A DNA stretch of 64,000 nucleotides from Ramlibacter agri (GCF_012927085.1 NZ_JABBFX010000004.1:310001-374000), one strand, 5' to 3'; positions 32,671-41,644 are shown, numbered from the stretch's first letter. Program-made: numbers and translations. Notes: a model not told the origin generated them from the letters alone.

Positions 32671-33456
32671 ATGGAAGCCGTCACCGCCCGCAGCACCAGC
32701 ATCCGCATCGTCCCGCGCACCCAGGCCACCCGGGCCCAGGCCGCGCCGGCGCCGCTGAAGACGCTGTGCTCCACCTGCCACCTGCGCGACCTGTGCCTGC
32801 CCTGCGGCCTGGGCGGCACGGACGTGGAGCGGCTGGACGGCCTGATGTTCGCGCGCCGCCGGGTCAAGGAAGGCCAGGCGCTGTACCGCGAGGGCGACAA
32901 GTTCCAGTTCATCTACGCCGTGCGCAGCGGCACCTTCAAGTCGGGGCTGACCCTGAAGGACGGCCGCGAGCAGGTCACCGGCTTCCAGATGGCCGGCGAG
33001 CTGCTCGGGCTCGATGGCCTGGCCAACGGCCAGCACGCCAGCAGCGCCACCGCGCTGGAGGACGCCGAGATCTGCGCCATCCCGTACGCGCACCTGAGCG
33101 AACTGGCCGCGAGCAGCACCGACCTGCAGCACGTGATCTCGCGCCTCATGAGCCGCGAGATCGTGCGCGAGCACAGCCTGATGATGCTTCTGGGCAGCAT
33201 GAACGCCGAGGAGCGGCTGGCCGCCTTCCTGCTGAACATCAGCCAGCGCATGAAAGCGCGCGGCTATTCCGCCAGCGAGTTCCACCTGCGCATGTCGCGC
33301 GCCGAGATCGGCAGCTACCTGGGCATGAAGCTGGAGACGGTGAGCCGCACCTTCTCCGCCTTCCAGCACCAGGGCCTGCTCGAAGTGGACAAGAAGCACG
33401 TGCGCATCCTGGACCTCGAAGGCCTGACGCGCGCCTTCGAAACCCGGGTGCAGTAA
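32671..33456 (+). CDS. fnr: FNR-type Crp-family transcriptional regulator with iron-sulphur cysteines
   Basis: A 261-residue Crp/FNR protein. The N-terminal Cys cluster (Cys33, 36, 42, 45) and a single central Cys135 give the ligands for an oxygen-labile 4Fe-4S cluster, as in FNR/ANR. A cAMP-type beta-roll spans ~55-150. The recognition helix LETVSR has Glu222, Ser225 and Arg226, the residues that read TTGAT half-sites in FNR. Preceded by GAGGGGAA. Three candidate target sites lie within 10 kb, so it is probably the local oxygen switch. The extra N-terminal Cys leaves the exact ligand set open. Confidence 0.92.
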   Translation: MEAVTARSTSIRIVPRTQATRAQAAPAPLKTLCSTCHLRDLCLPCGLGGTDVERLDGLMFARRRVKEGQALYREGDKFQFIYAVRSGTFKSGLTLKDGREQVTGFQMAGELLGLDGLANGQHASSATALEDAEICAIPYAHLSELAASSTDLQHVISRLMSREIVREHSLMMLLGSMNAEERLAAFLLNISQRMKARGYSASEFHLRMSRAEIGSYLGMKLETVSRTFSAFQHQGLLEVDKKHVRILDLEGLTRAFETRVQ

Positions 33457-33539
33457 GCCGGCGCCGCGGGCCGGCGATCCAGGCGTAAGCTTCGCCTGCG
33501 CGGTGCGGACCGCGGGCGCTGCCGCCAAGGAGGCCATCG

Positions 33540-33911
33540 ATGGACTTCAGGGATTCTGACTGGACCTGGCTGGACAACCAGCGCAGCATCGACCAGGCGG
33601 AGCTGGCCCAGACCTGCGGCCTGAGCGCGGCGGAGATCGACGAGCTGGTGGAATACGGCGCGCTCGTTCCCCTGGTGAGCGAGCGTCCGGACGGCCGCCT
33701 GTTCAGCGCCGCGGTCGTGCCTTCGCTGCGCGAGGCCGCGCGGCTGCGGGTCGACTTCGACCTCGACCTGTTCACCATGAGCCTGCTGCTTGGCTACCTG
33801 CAGCGCATCGTGCAGCTGGAGCAGCAGCTGCGCTCGCTCCACGCCCACGGTCAACATCCCGCCACGCTGCCGCGCGAGGGCCCGACGCCCTGGCGCGAGC
33901 CGCACGCGTGA
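33540..33911 (+). CDS. CbpM-like MerR-fold protein
   Basis: A 123-residue protein of the chaperone-modulator CbpM type. It has a short helix-turn-helix-like N-terminal half (LAQTCGLSAAEIDELVEYGA) and a leucine-rich C-terminal coiled coil (FTMSLLLGYLQRIVQLEQQL). CbpM normally inhibits the DnaJ-like CbpA, but no cbpA is adjacent, so its partner is either elsewhere or different. It is preceded by AAGGAGG. Its stop overlaps the GTG of the membrane hydrolase gene. A near-perfect palindrome (AGGCG/CGCCT) lies at 33481-33497. Confidence 0.75.
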   Translation: MDFRDSDWTWLDNQRSIDQAELAQTCGLSAAEIDELVEYGALVPLVSERPDGRLFSAAVVPSLREAARLRVDFDLDLFTMSLLLGYLQRIVQLEQQLRSLHAHGQHPATLPREGPTPWREPHA

Positions 33912-36346
33912 AGCCGCCCGCGGACGGTGCACGCGCCCCGCAAAGGGTGGCGGTCGTCGCGATCCATGGCGTGGCGGACCAGCGGGCGGGCGACACGGCG
34001 CGCGCCATCGCCGCGCTGCTGGCCAATGTCAGGGAAGGACAGGCACGCTACACGCAAGGGCCGTGCGACACCTTCCTGGTCCCGGTTCCCGTCCTGCCGC
34101 CGATGTTCCAGGGCCCCGAGGCGACCGAGGCGACGGAGGAGGCCATGGCCGGCCGGGCGCGCCGCGTGAAGGCCGTCCACCAGGCGCTGCGCTCCGATTT
34201 CCAGCGTGGCGACTGGCGCCTGCCGCAGCACGGCGAAGGCACGCACCCGGCCGCGGCGACGGCGGCGCAGCTGCTGCGCGAGGACGCGGGCATCGCTTTC
34301 ACGGACTACCTCCTGTACAAGGCGTGGCGCAACCACAGCGAGGATGAGACCTACGAGGCCACCCGGATCAAGCTGCAGCGCGACCCGGGGGCCGGCGGCG
34401 TGCGCGAGGTCGACGTGCACGAGATGTACTGGGCGGACCTGTCCCGCCTCTCGGGGGCCATCCCCCGCATCGTGACGGAGCTGTTCGCTCTGCTGTTCCG
34501 GCTGTCCCGCCTGGGGCGCGACACCGTGGACCAGGCGGCGCGCGCAGCTGGCCGCGAGACGCGCAGCTGGCGGGCCCTGGCGAGCCTGCAGATCGGGCTG
34601 GACTGGGCCTTCTCCGCCATCCTCGCAAATCTTTTCCTGCAGCTGCTGCTGGTCGGCTTCGTCATCGGGGGCCTGGGCGGGATCCGTCCTGCCCTGCCCA
34701 CGGCCGCCCTCGTGCTGGGGCTGGCCTTGCCCGTGCTGGGCGCCTGGTGGGCCTGCTACCGCGTGGTCCAGGGCTTCTGGTCCAGCGCAGCCTGCATCGC
34801 GGGAGCGGCGGCGCTCGCGTGCTTGCTGCTGCGCCTGCCGCCGGTGTGGGTGGTGGGAACGGCCTGGTTCGCGGTCCTGGCGCTGCTGTGCGACTACGGG
34901 CTGCGGGTTGCCGAAGTGCGTTTCCCGACGACGCGCCCGGCGGGCCTGCTGCTGGGCGCGTCGACGGCGCTCCTGTTCTTCGGGCACGTGGCCTGGTTCA
35001 CGCTGGCGCAGGGCGATGCGCTGTTTCGCGTGGACGACTGGCTGCGCGCGGGCATGCGCACGCTGGAATACCTGCTGCTGCTGCTCACCGTGTACTGGTT
35101 CGTCGCGGGCTTCGCGCTGCTGGCCTGGGTCTTCACCGGCGAGCTCGCCAGCCGGGGAGGCGCCACGGCGCGCAGCTCGGTGGCCACCGGCCGGCTGGGG
35201 CTGTTCGCGTCGCTGGCCGTGTTCGTGACCATCGCGATGGCGACCTGGGCGATGCTGACGGTCGTCGTGGAACTGGGCGCGGCGGGCACGGCGTACGAAC
35301 CCCTGTTCTTCACCGACAGCTCGCGGCTCGCGGTGGATGGCAAGGCCTTCGTCCACGCCCGCTTCGAGAAGAGCACCGGCACCTTCGCCGTCGTCGGCAC
35401 CCTGATCCTCGCGCTGCTCGCCTACCTGGTGGGCATGGTGACGCCCAGCGTGCTGGCCGAATTCAAGGCGGACGTGGGACCTGCGCGGGTGCTGGGGCGC
35501 TGGCTCAGTGGCGGCTACCGGCATCTCGATACCTTTGTCGCGCTGCTGGTCGCGGCGAGCGCGATCGCCGCGGCGTTGATCGGCATGCTGCTGGTCCTGG
35601 CGCCCTTCGTGAGGATTCCGGGCGGCGCAGCGATCGGCAACCAGGTCGTCGCCTTGTCCAACGCCATGCTGAAGCCGCTCGTCTTCAGCACCGCCACGGT
35701 CGGCGGCGCGCTCACCCTGTTCGGCGGGGTGCTGTCCAAGTACATGCCTGGCCTGCGCGCGCCGCTCGACGTGGCCCTGGACGTCGACAACCATTTCCGC
35801 GAGTTCCCGCGCCGCGCGATCACGCGCGCGCGCATCTTCGCGCGCTACGTGGCCTTGCTGGAGCAGCTGGCGGCGCAGGGCTACGAGCGGGTCGTGATCG
35901 TTTCGCACAGCCAGGGAACCATCATCACGACGGAGCTGCTGCGCTACCTGCAGTACCGCGCGAGCAAGGCCGGCGCCGGCGACCGCGCCCGGACGCTCTG
36001 GCAGGCGCTGGAAGGCCGCGTGTTCCTGCTGACCGCCGGCTGCCCCTTGCGCCAACTCTATGCCGCGCGCTTCCCGGTCCTTTATGGCTGGGTGCTGGCC
36101 GGGCCCACTGCCGCGGACATCGGCGTGCGCCGCTGGACGAATGTCTTCACGTCCGGCGACTACGTGGGCCGGGCGCTCTGGAGCTGGCAGCGGCCCGATG
36201 CGTTCGATGGGACCGGCTCACCACCGGCGCCGGGCGCGAAGACGGCGGACCTCTGCATCGGCGCCGGCGCGCACACCCACTACTTCGATCCGGGCCAGTC
36301 GCTGGTGGCCCGCTGCATCGAGTCACTGGTCACGGAAGCCGCTTAG
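33908..36346 (+). CDS. Large membrane protein with a split alpha/beta-hydrolase-like domain
   Basis: An 812-residue protein. The N-terminal ~45 residues contain VAVVAIHGVADQRAGD, resembling a lipase oxyanion strand. Residues ~240-600 hold about nine to ten hydrophobic segments. The C-terminal part has the nucleophile elbow VIVSHSQGTII (GxSxG variant, H-S-Q-G) near residue 665, then LTAGCPLRQLYAARFP and a terminal Asp/His region. A soluble hydrolase fold therefore seems interrupted by a membrane domain. I cannot name the substrate; a lipid or ester is likely. GTG start overlaps the CbpM-like stop. It converges on soxB with a 4-nt overlap. Confidence 0.7.
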   Translation: MKPPADGARAPQRVAVVAIHGVADQRAGDTARAIAALLANVREGQARYTQGPCDTFLVPVPVLPPMFQGPEATEATEEAMAGRARRVKAVHQALRSDFQRGDWRLPQHGEGTHPAAATAAQLLREDAGIAFTDYLLYKAWRNHSEDETYEATRIKLQRDPGAGGVREVDVHEMYWADLSRLSGAIPRIVTELFALLFRLSRLGRDTVDQAARAAGRETRSWRALASLQIGLDWAFSAILANLFLQLLLVGFVIGGLGGIRPALPTAALVLGLALPVLGAWWACYRVVQGFWSSAACIAGAAALACLLLRLPPVWVVGTAWFAVLALLCDYGLRVAEVRFPTTRPAGLLLGASTALLFFGHVAWFTLAQGDALFRVDDWLRAGMRTLEYLLLLLTVYWFVAGFALLAWVFTGELASRGGATARSSVATGRLGLFASLAVFVTIAMATWAMLTVVVELGAAGTAYEPLFFTDSSRLAVDGKAFVHARFEKSTGTFAVVGTLILALLAYLVGMVTPSVLAEFKADVGPARVLGRWLSGGYRHLDTFVALLVAASAIAAALIGMLLVLAPFVRIPGGAAIGNQVVALSNAMLKPLVFSTATVGGALTLFGGVLSKYMPGLRAPLDVALDVDNHFREFPRRAITRARIFARYVALLEQLAAQGYERVVIVSHSQGTIITTELLRYLQYRASKAGAGDRARTLWQALEGRVFLLTAGCPLRQLYAARFPVLYGWVLAGPTAADIGVRRWTNVFTSGDYVGRALWSWQRPDAFDGTGSPPAPGAKTADLCIGAGAHTHYFDPGQSLVARCIESLVTEAA

Positions 36347-38073
36347 GCCGCGAAGCCGGGGTCCGGCAGTGCGCCGAGGATCGCGGGCACGTTGGGTTCA
36401 CGGGCGGCAAGACGGCCGCCTTGCGCGCGCAGCCACTCTTCCACCAGTTCCCAGACGGGCCGTGTGTGCGCCGTGCGGGCTTCTTCCGCCACCGGCGCCC
36501 AGCCCGCCACCTTGTACAGCCGGTCGGCGTCCAGCGGCTGGCCATCCAGGCGCAGGTCGGAAATGCGCTGGCCCATGCCGGCGCCGGGCGTGATCGCGTA
36601 GCGCAGGCCGCCCACCCGCACCATGTCGCCGCCTTGCTGGTAGTACGGGTCGGGGTTGAACAGGTTGTCGGCCACGTCTTCCAGCACCGCCTTGATCGTG
36701 GCGCCGCTCATCTCGCTGACGGTGGCGTACGAGTAGGTCGTGGCAGTCATGTCCAGCAGCCACTCGCGCGTCAGCGGCTGGCCGGCCAGCAGCGTGCTGC
36801 CCCAGCGGAAGCCGGGCGAGAAGGCGATCTGCGCGTCCTGCACCTGCAGCAGCGCGTCCAGCAGCAGCTGGTCGCCGGTGCCGTTGAAATTGCCGCGGCG
36901 GTACAGCGTGCCTTCGGGGACGGCCAGCACCTCCGCCAGGCGCGCTTCGTAGGGCGCGCGCACGCCGGCGATCAGGGCCTGCATCTGCGCATCGGCCGGC
37001 AGCAGGTTCGCGAACACCGGCAACAGCGTGTAGCGGTAGCCGCGCAGCTGTCCGCCGCGCACGTCGAAGTCCAGCACCCCGAGGAACTTGCCGTTGCAGC
37101 CAGCATTGGTGACGACCGTGCGGCCGCCGCGGTTGGAAACCTCGATCGCGAGCGGCAGCGCATCGTGCGTGTGGCCGCCCAGGATGGCGTCGATGCCGCT
37201 CACGCGCGAGGCCAGCTTCAGGTCCAGGTCCATGCCGTTGTGCGACAGCAGCACCACCAGCTGTGCGCCCTGGGCCCGCACGGTGTCCACCAGCTTCTGC
37301 AGCTCCTGCTCCCGGATGCCGAAGGTCCAGTCGGCCACCAGGTAGCGCGGGTTCGCGATCGGCGTGTAGGGATAGGCCTGGCCGATGATGGCGACGCGCA
37401 CGCCGTTGATCTCGCGCACCGTGTGGCCGTCGAACACCGGGTCGCCGAAGTCGGCCGTCTTGACGTTGTGGGCCAGGAACTGCAGCGGCCCGAGTTGCCG
37501 CTCCACCAGTTCGCGCACGCGCTCCATGCCCAGCGTGAACTCCCAGTGGCCGGTCATGACGTCCACGCCCAGCAGCCTGGCCGCGTCGACCATGTCCTGG
37601 CCGCGCGTCCACAGCGCGGTCGCCGAGCCTTGCCAGCTGTCGCCGCCATCGAGCAGCAGCGCGCCCGGGCGGCTGGCCTTGAGCCGCTTCACCAGCGTGG
37701 CGAGGTGGGCGAAGCCGCCGCTCTTGCCGTAGCGATCCGCCGCGGCGTCGAAGTCGAGGTGGGTGAGGGCGTGGGCCACGGGCGTGCCGGGCGGGACCTG
37801 GCAGGCCTTCAGCAGCTGTTCGCCGACCAGGTGCGGCAGCCGGCCCTTCATGGGCCCGGCGCCCAGGTTGACGCTCGGTTCGCGGAAATGCTGCGGCAGC
37901 AGCTGCGCGTGGCTGTCGGTCAGGTGCAGCAGCGAGACGTTGCCGAAGCGCGGCAAGTCATAGAGCACCTCGCCGGCCACCGCCGCATCGGCTTCGGCCC
38001 AGCGGCCCAGGCCCATGCCGGCCACCGCGCCGGCGCCCAACAACTGCAGGAACTCGCGCCGGCCCAGGTCCAC
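36343..38073 (-). CDS. soxB: Thiosulfohydrolase SoxB
   Basis: A 576-residue periplasmic SoxB that hydrolyses sulphate from SoxY-bound sulphane intermediates using a di-manganese site. It has a twin-arginine-like N-terminus (GRREFLQLLGAGAVAGM), metal motifs LTDSHAQLLP and GGDSWQGS, and the SoxB hallmark TGHWEFTLG in place of the GNHE of 5'-nucleotidases. The GTG at 38073 directly abuts the soxZ stop. Only soxY, soxZ and soxB are present; soxXA and soxCD are not in this window. Confidence 0.93.
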   Translation of the reverse strand: MDLGRREFLQLLGAGAVAGMGLGRWAEADAAVAGEVLYDLPRFGNVSLLHLTDSHAQLLPQHFREPSVNLGAGPMKGRLPHLVGEQLLKACQVPPGTPVAHALTHLDFDAAADRYGKSGGFAHLATLVKRLKASRPGALLLDGGDSWQGSATALWTRGQDMVDAARLLGVDVMTGHWEFTLGMERVRELVERQLGPLQFLAHNVKTADFGDPVFDGHTVREINGVRVAIIGQAYPYTPIANPRYLVADWTFGIREQELQKLVDTVRAQGAQLVVLLSHNGMDLDLKLASRVSGIDAILGGHTHDALPLAIEVSNRGGRTVVTNAGCNGKFLGVLDFDVRGGQLRGYRYTLLPVFANLLPADAQMQALIAGVRAPYEARLAEVLAVPEGTLYRRGNFNGTGDQLLLDALLQVQDAQIAFSPGFRWGSTLLAGQPLTREWLLDMTATTYSYATVSEMSGATIKAVLEDVADNLFNPDPYYQQGGDMVRVGGLRYAITPGAGMGQRISDLRLDGQPLDADRLYKVAGWAPVAEEARTAHTRPVWELVEEWLRAQGGRLAAREPNVPAILGALPDPGFAA

Positions 38074-38385
38074 TCAGGCGACGGTGGCTTCGTCGGTGCG
38101 GGTGTCGCCGCGGGTGTCCTTCCAGCTGATCGCCACCTTGTCGCCGGCCTTGGCGTTCTTCAGCGTGAACTGCAGGAAGGGATTGCGCGAGACCGCCGGG
38201 CCCCATTCGGCCGTCAGCACGGTCTTGCCGTTGAGGGTGGCCGTCACGTCGGTGATGTGCCAGGCCGGGATGGTGCGGCCGTTCGGGTCCTTGCGCTGGC
38301 CCGTTTCCATCTCGTGGTTCATCAGCACGCGCACGACGGCGCCGCTGCCTTGCACCTGCGCGCGGATGCGCATCGGTTCTGCCAT
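38074..38385 (-). CDS. soxZ: Sulphur carrier complex subunit SoxZ
   Basis: A 103-residue SoxZ that pairs with SoxY. It shows MRIRAQVQGSGAVVRVLMNH, GRTIPAWHITDVTATLNGK and GDKVAISWKDTRGD. It has no signal peptide, as usual, because it is exported together with SoxY. It lies 16 nt after soxY and abuts soxB. Confidence 0.95.
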   Translation of the reverse strand: MAEPMRIRAQVQGSGAVVRVLMNHEMETGQRKDPNGRTIPAWHITDVTATLNGKTVLTAEWGPAVSRNPFLQFTLKNAKAGDKVAISWKDTRGDTRTDEATVA

Positions 38386-38401
38386 GTCTGCTCCCGGTCC
38401 T

Positions 38402-38863
38402 TCAGCCGCCGCAGCCGCCGAGGGTGACCTTGATCTCTTTCTTCGCGAAGTACGCCTTGCCGTCGGCGGCGATCGCCACCGCGTAGACCGGCGAGGTCTC
38501 GGCCATCTTCACCCGCGTGGAGAAGTTCGCCTCGACGGCGTCGGTGACGTGGAACGCCGCCGACAGGGTGTTCGGGTTCTTTTCCACCATGAAGGCCAGC
38601 AGCTTGATGCCGGGCAGGGGGCTCGCGCCGACCAGGGGCACGACGGCTCCGTTCTCGGCGATCTCCGGTCCCTGCAGGCTCACGTCCTTGCTCTCGGCCA
38701 GCGCGCCGCTGCCGCCCAGCGCCTTGACGGCGTCCTGCACGCTGGTGGCCTGGAAGGCGCTCTTGTTGAAGGCGTGGGCCGGGGCGGCGGCGAACAGGCC
38801 GCCCGCGCCGGCGACGCCAGCCGCTGCAAGCCCCTGCTTGAGGGCGGCACGGCGTGTCTGCAT
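38402..38863 (-). CDS. soxY: Sulphur carrier protein SoxY
   Basis: A 153-residue SoxY. It has a Tat-type signal (TRRAALKQGLAAAGVAGAGG; cleavage near PAHA, residue ~31) and the C-terminal swinging arm GGCGG whose Cys carries the sulphur substrate. First gene of soxYZB on the minus strand. The ATG at 38863 has GGAG upstream. An FNR-like site lies 90-104 nt upstream, in the gap shared with the PHA synthase gene. Confidence 0.95.
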   Translation of the reverse strand: MQTRRAALKQGLAAAGVAGAGGLFAAAPAHAFNKSAFQATSVQDAVKALGGSGALAESKDVSLQGPEIAENGAVVPLVGASPLPGIKLLAFMVEKNPNTLSAAFHVTDAVEANFSTRVKMAETSPVYAVAIAADGKAYFAKKEIKVTLGGCGG

Positions 38864-38952
38864 GCAATTCTCCTGGGTGATGCTGGGCGCATCTTAGCGA
38901 GGCACGGGAACCCGGTGGGGCCTGGGGGTTAGCCAGGGCAATGCAGCGGAGC

Positions 38953-38966
38953 TTGACCTGGCGCAA
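38953..38966 (+). promoter_or_regulatory. FNR/ANR-like site between soxY and the PHA synthase gene
   Basis: TTGACCTGGCGCAA matches TTGAT-N4-ATCAA at seven of ten positions and differs from the other two local sites by one or two bases. It is 45 nt from the synthase start at 39005 and 96 nt from soxY, so which gene it would control is unclear. Confidence 0.45.
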
Positions 38967-38998
38967 TTGGGCCCGCGGCGCAAGGGCGACCATCGGGG

Positions 38999-40726
38999 AT
39001 GACCATGCTGCCCGCGCCGCGTCCCAGCCCCGAGCCGCTCGACCTGCCGCTGAAGGCGGCGCTCGCGCGCTGGGCCCACGGCATCTCGCCAGCCTCGGTG
39101 GCGATGGCCTATGCCGACTGGCTGAGCCACATCGCGGTGTCGCCGTCCAAGCAGGCGGAGCTCGCTTCCAGCGCCTTGCGCAACTGGCTCACCTGGCTGC
39201 AGGCGGCCGGCGAGGGCTGGAACGGCGACGGTGGCATCGAGGACAAGCGCTTCGCCCCGCCGGAATGGCGCCTGCCGCCCTATGCGGCGCTGGCCCAGGC
39301 CTTCCTGCTGTCGCAGCAGTGGTGGGACGAAGCGGCGACGGGCGTGCGCGGCGTGGCCCGCCACCACGAGGAAGTGACGGCCTTCATGGCGCGGCAATGG
39401 CTGGACATGCTGTCGCCGTCCAACTTCCCGCTGCTCAACCCGCAGGTGCTGCGCGCGACGGCGGCCAGCAACGGCGCCAACCTCGCCACCGGCTGGTCCA
39501 ACTGGCTGCGCGATGCAATGGCGGTCTCGGCCGGCGGCCAGCCGCGCGGTGTCGAAGCCTTCCGGCCCGGCGAAGCCGTGGCGCTGACCCCGGGCAAGGT
39601 GGTGCACCGCAACCGGTTGATGGAATTGATCCAGTACGAGCCGGCCACGCCCAGCGTGCGCAAGGAGCCGGTGCTGGTGGTGCCGTCCTGGATCATGAAG
39701 TTCTACATCCTGGACCTGACGCCCGACGACTCGCTCGTGAAGTACCTCGTGGACCAGGGCCACACGGTGTTCATGGTGTCCTGGCACAACCCGGGCCCGG
39801 CCGATCGCGACCTCGGGCTGGACGACTACGTGGAACTGGGCGTGCTCGATGCCCTGCATGCGGTGCAGGCGCTGCGCCCGCACGCGGGCATCCACGCCGC
39901 CGGCTACTGCCTGGGCGGCACGCTGCTGGCCATCGCGGCGGCGCTGCTCGGCGCGCGCCACCAGCATCCGCTGAAGACCGTGTCGCTGCTCGCCGCGCAG
40001 GTGGATTTCGAGCAGCCCGGCGAGCTGGGCCTGTTCATGGACGAAAGCCAGGTCGCCTTCCTCGAGGACCTGATGGCCGAACGCGGCTACCTCGACGGCC
40101 GCGAGATGGCCGGCGCCTTCCAGTTGATCAACTCCAAGGACCTGGTGTGGTCCAAGCTCGTGCACGAATACCTGATGGGCGCGCAGACGCCGATGACGGC
40201 GCTGCGGGCCTGGAACGCCGACGCCACCCGCATGCCGGCGCGCATGCACAGCGAATACCTGCGGCGCCTCTACATGGAAAACGAACTGGCCGAAGGCGAC
40301 TACACGGTGCGCGGCGAGCACGTGAGCCTGGACCGCCTGCGCGTGCCGCTGTTCGTGGCGGCCACCGAGCGGGACCATGTCTCGCCCTGGCGCTCCGTCT
40401 ATCGCGTGCTGCGCCTGGCGCGGGCGCCGGCGCGCTTCGTGCTCGTCTCCGGCGGCCACAATGCGGGCATCGTCAGCCCGCCCGACGGGCCGGCGGCGCA
40501 CCAGGAGGCGGGCTACCGCTACGCCGACCACGGCGCCAGCGAGGCGCCGGCCGATGCGCAGCGCTGGTTCGCCGCGGCCAGGGCGGTGCGCGGTTCCTGG
40601 TGGACCAACTGGAACCAGTGGCTGCAGGCGCACGGCGACGGCACGCAGCGCGCGCAGGCCGTCACCGCGGTGGCTATCGCGGGCCAGGTGATCGCGGCGC
40701 CGGGGACCTACGTCTTCGGGACGTGA
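38999..40726 (+). CDS. phaC: Poly(3-hydroxyalkanoate) synthase, class I type
   Basis: A 575-residue PhaC that polymerises hydroxyacyl-CoA into storage granules. The lipase-like box GYCLGG places the catalytic Cys at 304. The Asp is in TERDHVSPW and the His in GGHNAGIVSPP. The N-terminal PhaC domain (MARQWLDMLSPSNFPLLNP) is present. In-frame ATGs at 38999 and 39005 are both possible; GGGGA is better spaced for the second. The 3' end overlaps the convergent phasin gene by 19 bp. Confidence 0.92.
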   Translation: MTMLPAPRPSPEPLDLPLKAALARWAHGISPASVAMAYADWLSHIAVSPSKQAELASSALRNWLTWLQAAGEGWNGDGGIEDKRFAPPEWRLPPYAALAQAFLLSQQWWDEAATGVRGVARHHEEVTAFMARQWLDMLSPSNFPLLNPQVLRATAASNGANLATGWSNWLRDAMAVSAGGQPRGVEAFRPGEAVALTPGKVVHRNRLMELIQYEPATPSVRKEPVLVVPSWIMKFYILDLTPDDSLVKYLVDQGHTVFMVSWHNPGPADRDLGLDDYVELGVLDALHAVQALRPHAGIHAAGYCLGGTLLAIAAALLGARHQHPLKTVSLLAAQVDFEQPGELGLFMDESQVAFLEDLMAERGYLDGREMAGAFQLINSKDLVWSKLVHEYLMGAQTPMTALRAWNADATRMPARMHSEYLRRLYMENELAEGDYTVRGEHVSLDRLRVPLFVAATERDHVSPWRSVYRVLRLARAPARFVLVSGGHNAGIVSPPDGPAAHQEAGYRYADHGASEAPADAQRWFAAARAVRGSWWTNWNQWLQAHGDGTQRAQAVTAVAIAGQVIAAPGTYVFGT

Positions 40727-41118
40727 AAGATCCGTGCGGCGGCGAAGGCGCCGTCGGTATCGACCAGGTGGGTGGCGCAGCCAAGGAGCTGGCTGTTCAT
40801 CTCGAAGGCGGCCGCGGCCAGCTGCTGCCAGTAGCGGGTGGCATCTTCGAGGTCGTCGTGCAGCAGCTGCGACTGGGTGGCGATCAGGTCGGCCGGGGCC
40901 TTGCGCGCGCGCAGCTGTTCGGCCGCTTCGGCGTGCCGCTCCGCGGCGTGGTGGGCGATCTGCTCCTGCACGCGCCGCATCGCTTCGAAGCCGCGGTACA
41001 TGGTGCTGGCGCCTTCGACGGCCACGGCCATCTGCTGCCGCCCGAAGTCGAGGGCCCAGTTCCAGCCGGGTGCCGCGTCGGCGGCGGAGAGGACGGACAT
41101 GCGCGTTCTGTCATTCAT
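40708..41118 (-). CDS. Phasin-like granule-associated protein
   Basis: A 136-residue mostly helical protein with phasin-like composition. It reads WNWALDFGRQQMAVAVEGA, a long amphipathic stretch with MRRVQEQIAHHAAERHAEAA, and TRYWQQLAAAAFEMNSQ. Phasins coat PHA granules, and the convergent phaC gene supports this. ATG at 41118 with GGGAG spaced by 7 nt. It lies 26 nt downstream of the DksA-like gene, so the two are probably one operon. Confidence 0.75.
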   Translation of the reverse strand: MNDRTRMSVLSAADAAPGWNWALDFGRQQMAVAVEGASTMYRGFEAMRRVQEQIAHHAAERHAEAAEQLRARKAPADLIATQSQLLHDDLEDATRYWQQLAAAAFEMNSQLLGCATHLVDTDGAFAAARIFHVPKT

Positions 41119-41144
41119 CGAAAACTCCCGGGTTGCATGCGGCC

Positions 41145-41522
41145 TCAGCGCCGTCCGGGCGCGGGCCGCTCGTGAATGGTCTGGCAAGCGGTGCAGTAGG
41201 GCGTGGCCGGCAGGGCCATCAGGCGGCGCTCGTCGATGGCCTCGCCGCAGTCCTGGCACAGGCCGTAGCTGCCTTCCTCCATCCGGCGCAGCGCCGACGA
41301 CACCTGCGACAGCTCGATGGCGGCGTGCGACAGCGCGAGATCGTCGACGGCGGCGCGGCTTTCCTCCGCGGCCACGTCCTTGAAGTCGACCACGTCGGTG
41401 GGTTGCTCGTTCTCGCGGGCGTCCGCGGCGGCACGCAGCATCGCGCGCAGCTCCTCCTGGCGCTTCGTCATCTGGGTCAGGAGGCGCAGGGACAGGTCGG
41501 GCGAGGCGGTGGCAAGCGACAT
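41145..41522 (-). CDS. TraR/DksA-family zinc-finger protein
   Basis: A 125-residue protein with a C-terminal four-Cys zinc finger (CQDCGEAID ... YCTACQ) of the TraR/DksA type, after a helical coiled region with DVVDFKDVAAEES. Such proteins bind RNA polymerase through the secondary channel. I chose the ATG at 41522 (MSLATASPDLSL), which has GGAA upstream and places the start 62 nt from the FNR site; an ATG at 41564 would add 14 residues but would lie upstream of the predicted transcription start. It probably forms an operon with the phasin gene. Confidence 0.82.
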   Translation of the reverse strand: MSLATASPDLSLRLLTQMTKRQEELRAMLRAAADARENEQPTDVVDFKDVAAEESRAAVDDLALSHAAIELSQVSSALRRMEEGSYGLCQDCGEAIDERRLMALPATPYCTACQTIHERPAPGRR

Positions 41523-41577
41523 GATCGTTCCGGCAACAGGCAGGGGCCCATTCTGGGAGTCCATGTTCCGGCGCTTG

Positions 41578-41591
41578 TTGATCTGGCGCAA
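41578..41591 (+). promoter_or_regulatory. FNR/ANR-type site between divergent DksA-like and acyl-CoA synthetase genes
   Basis: TTGATCTGGCGCAA has a perfect left half-site and 3/5 of the right. Its centre is 60 nt from the plus-strand start (41645) and 62 nt from the minus-strand start (41522), so one site could activate both genes from -41.5. Weak -10 candidates are TAAGCT (41613-41618) and, on the minus strand, CAGAAT (41550-41555). Confidence 0.65.
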
Positions 41592-41644
41592 GTGGCCACC
41601 GAGGGACACCCCTAAGCTCGTTGCAGTTAAGAGGGAGTTGCCCC

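Noticed and set aside
33481..33497. Palindrome AGGCG/CGCCT before the CbpM-like gene as a strong operator
   Set aside because: Arms are only 5 bp plus a HindIII-like centre; in GC-rich DNA this can occur by chance. It is mentioned in the gene entry only.
34747..38427. 1226-codon plus-strand open frame
   Set aside because: It overlaps the membrane hydrolase gene in another frame and runs antisense through soxB and soxZ. Composition is Arg/Gly/Ala/His-rich without motifs; it is a shadow frame.
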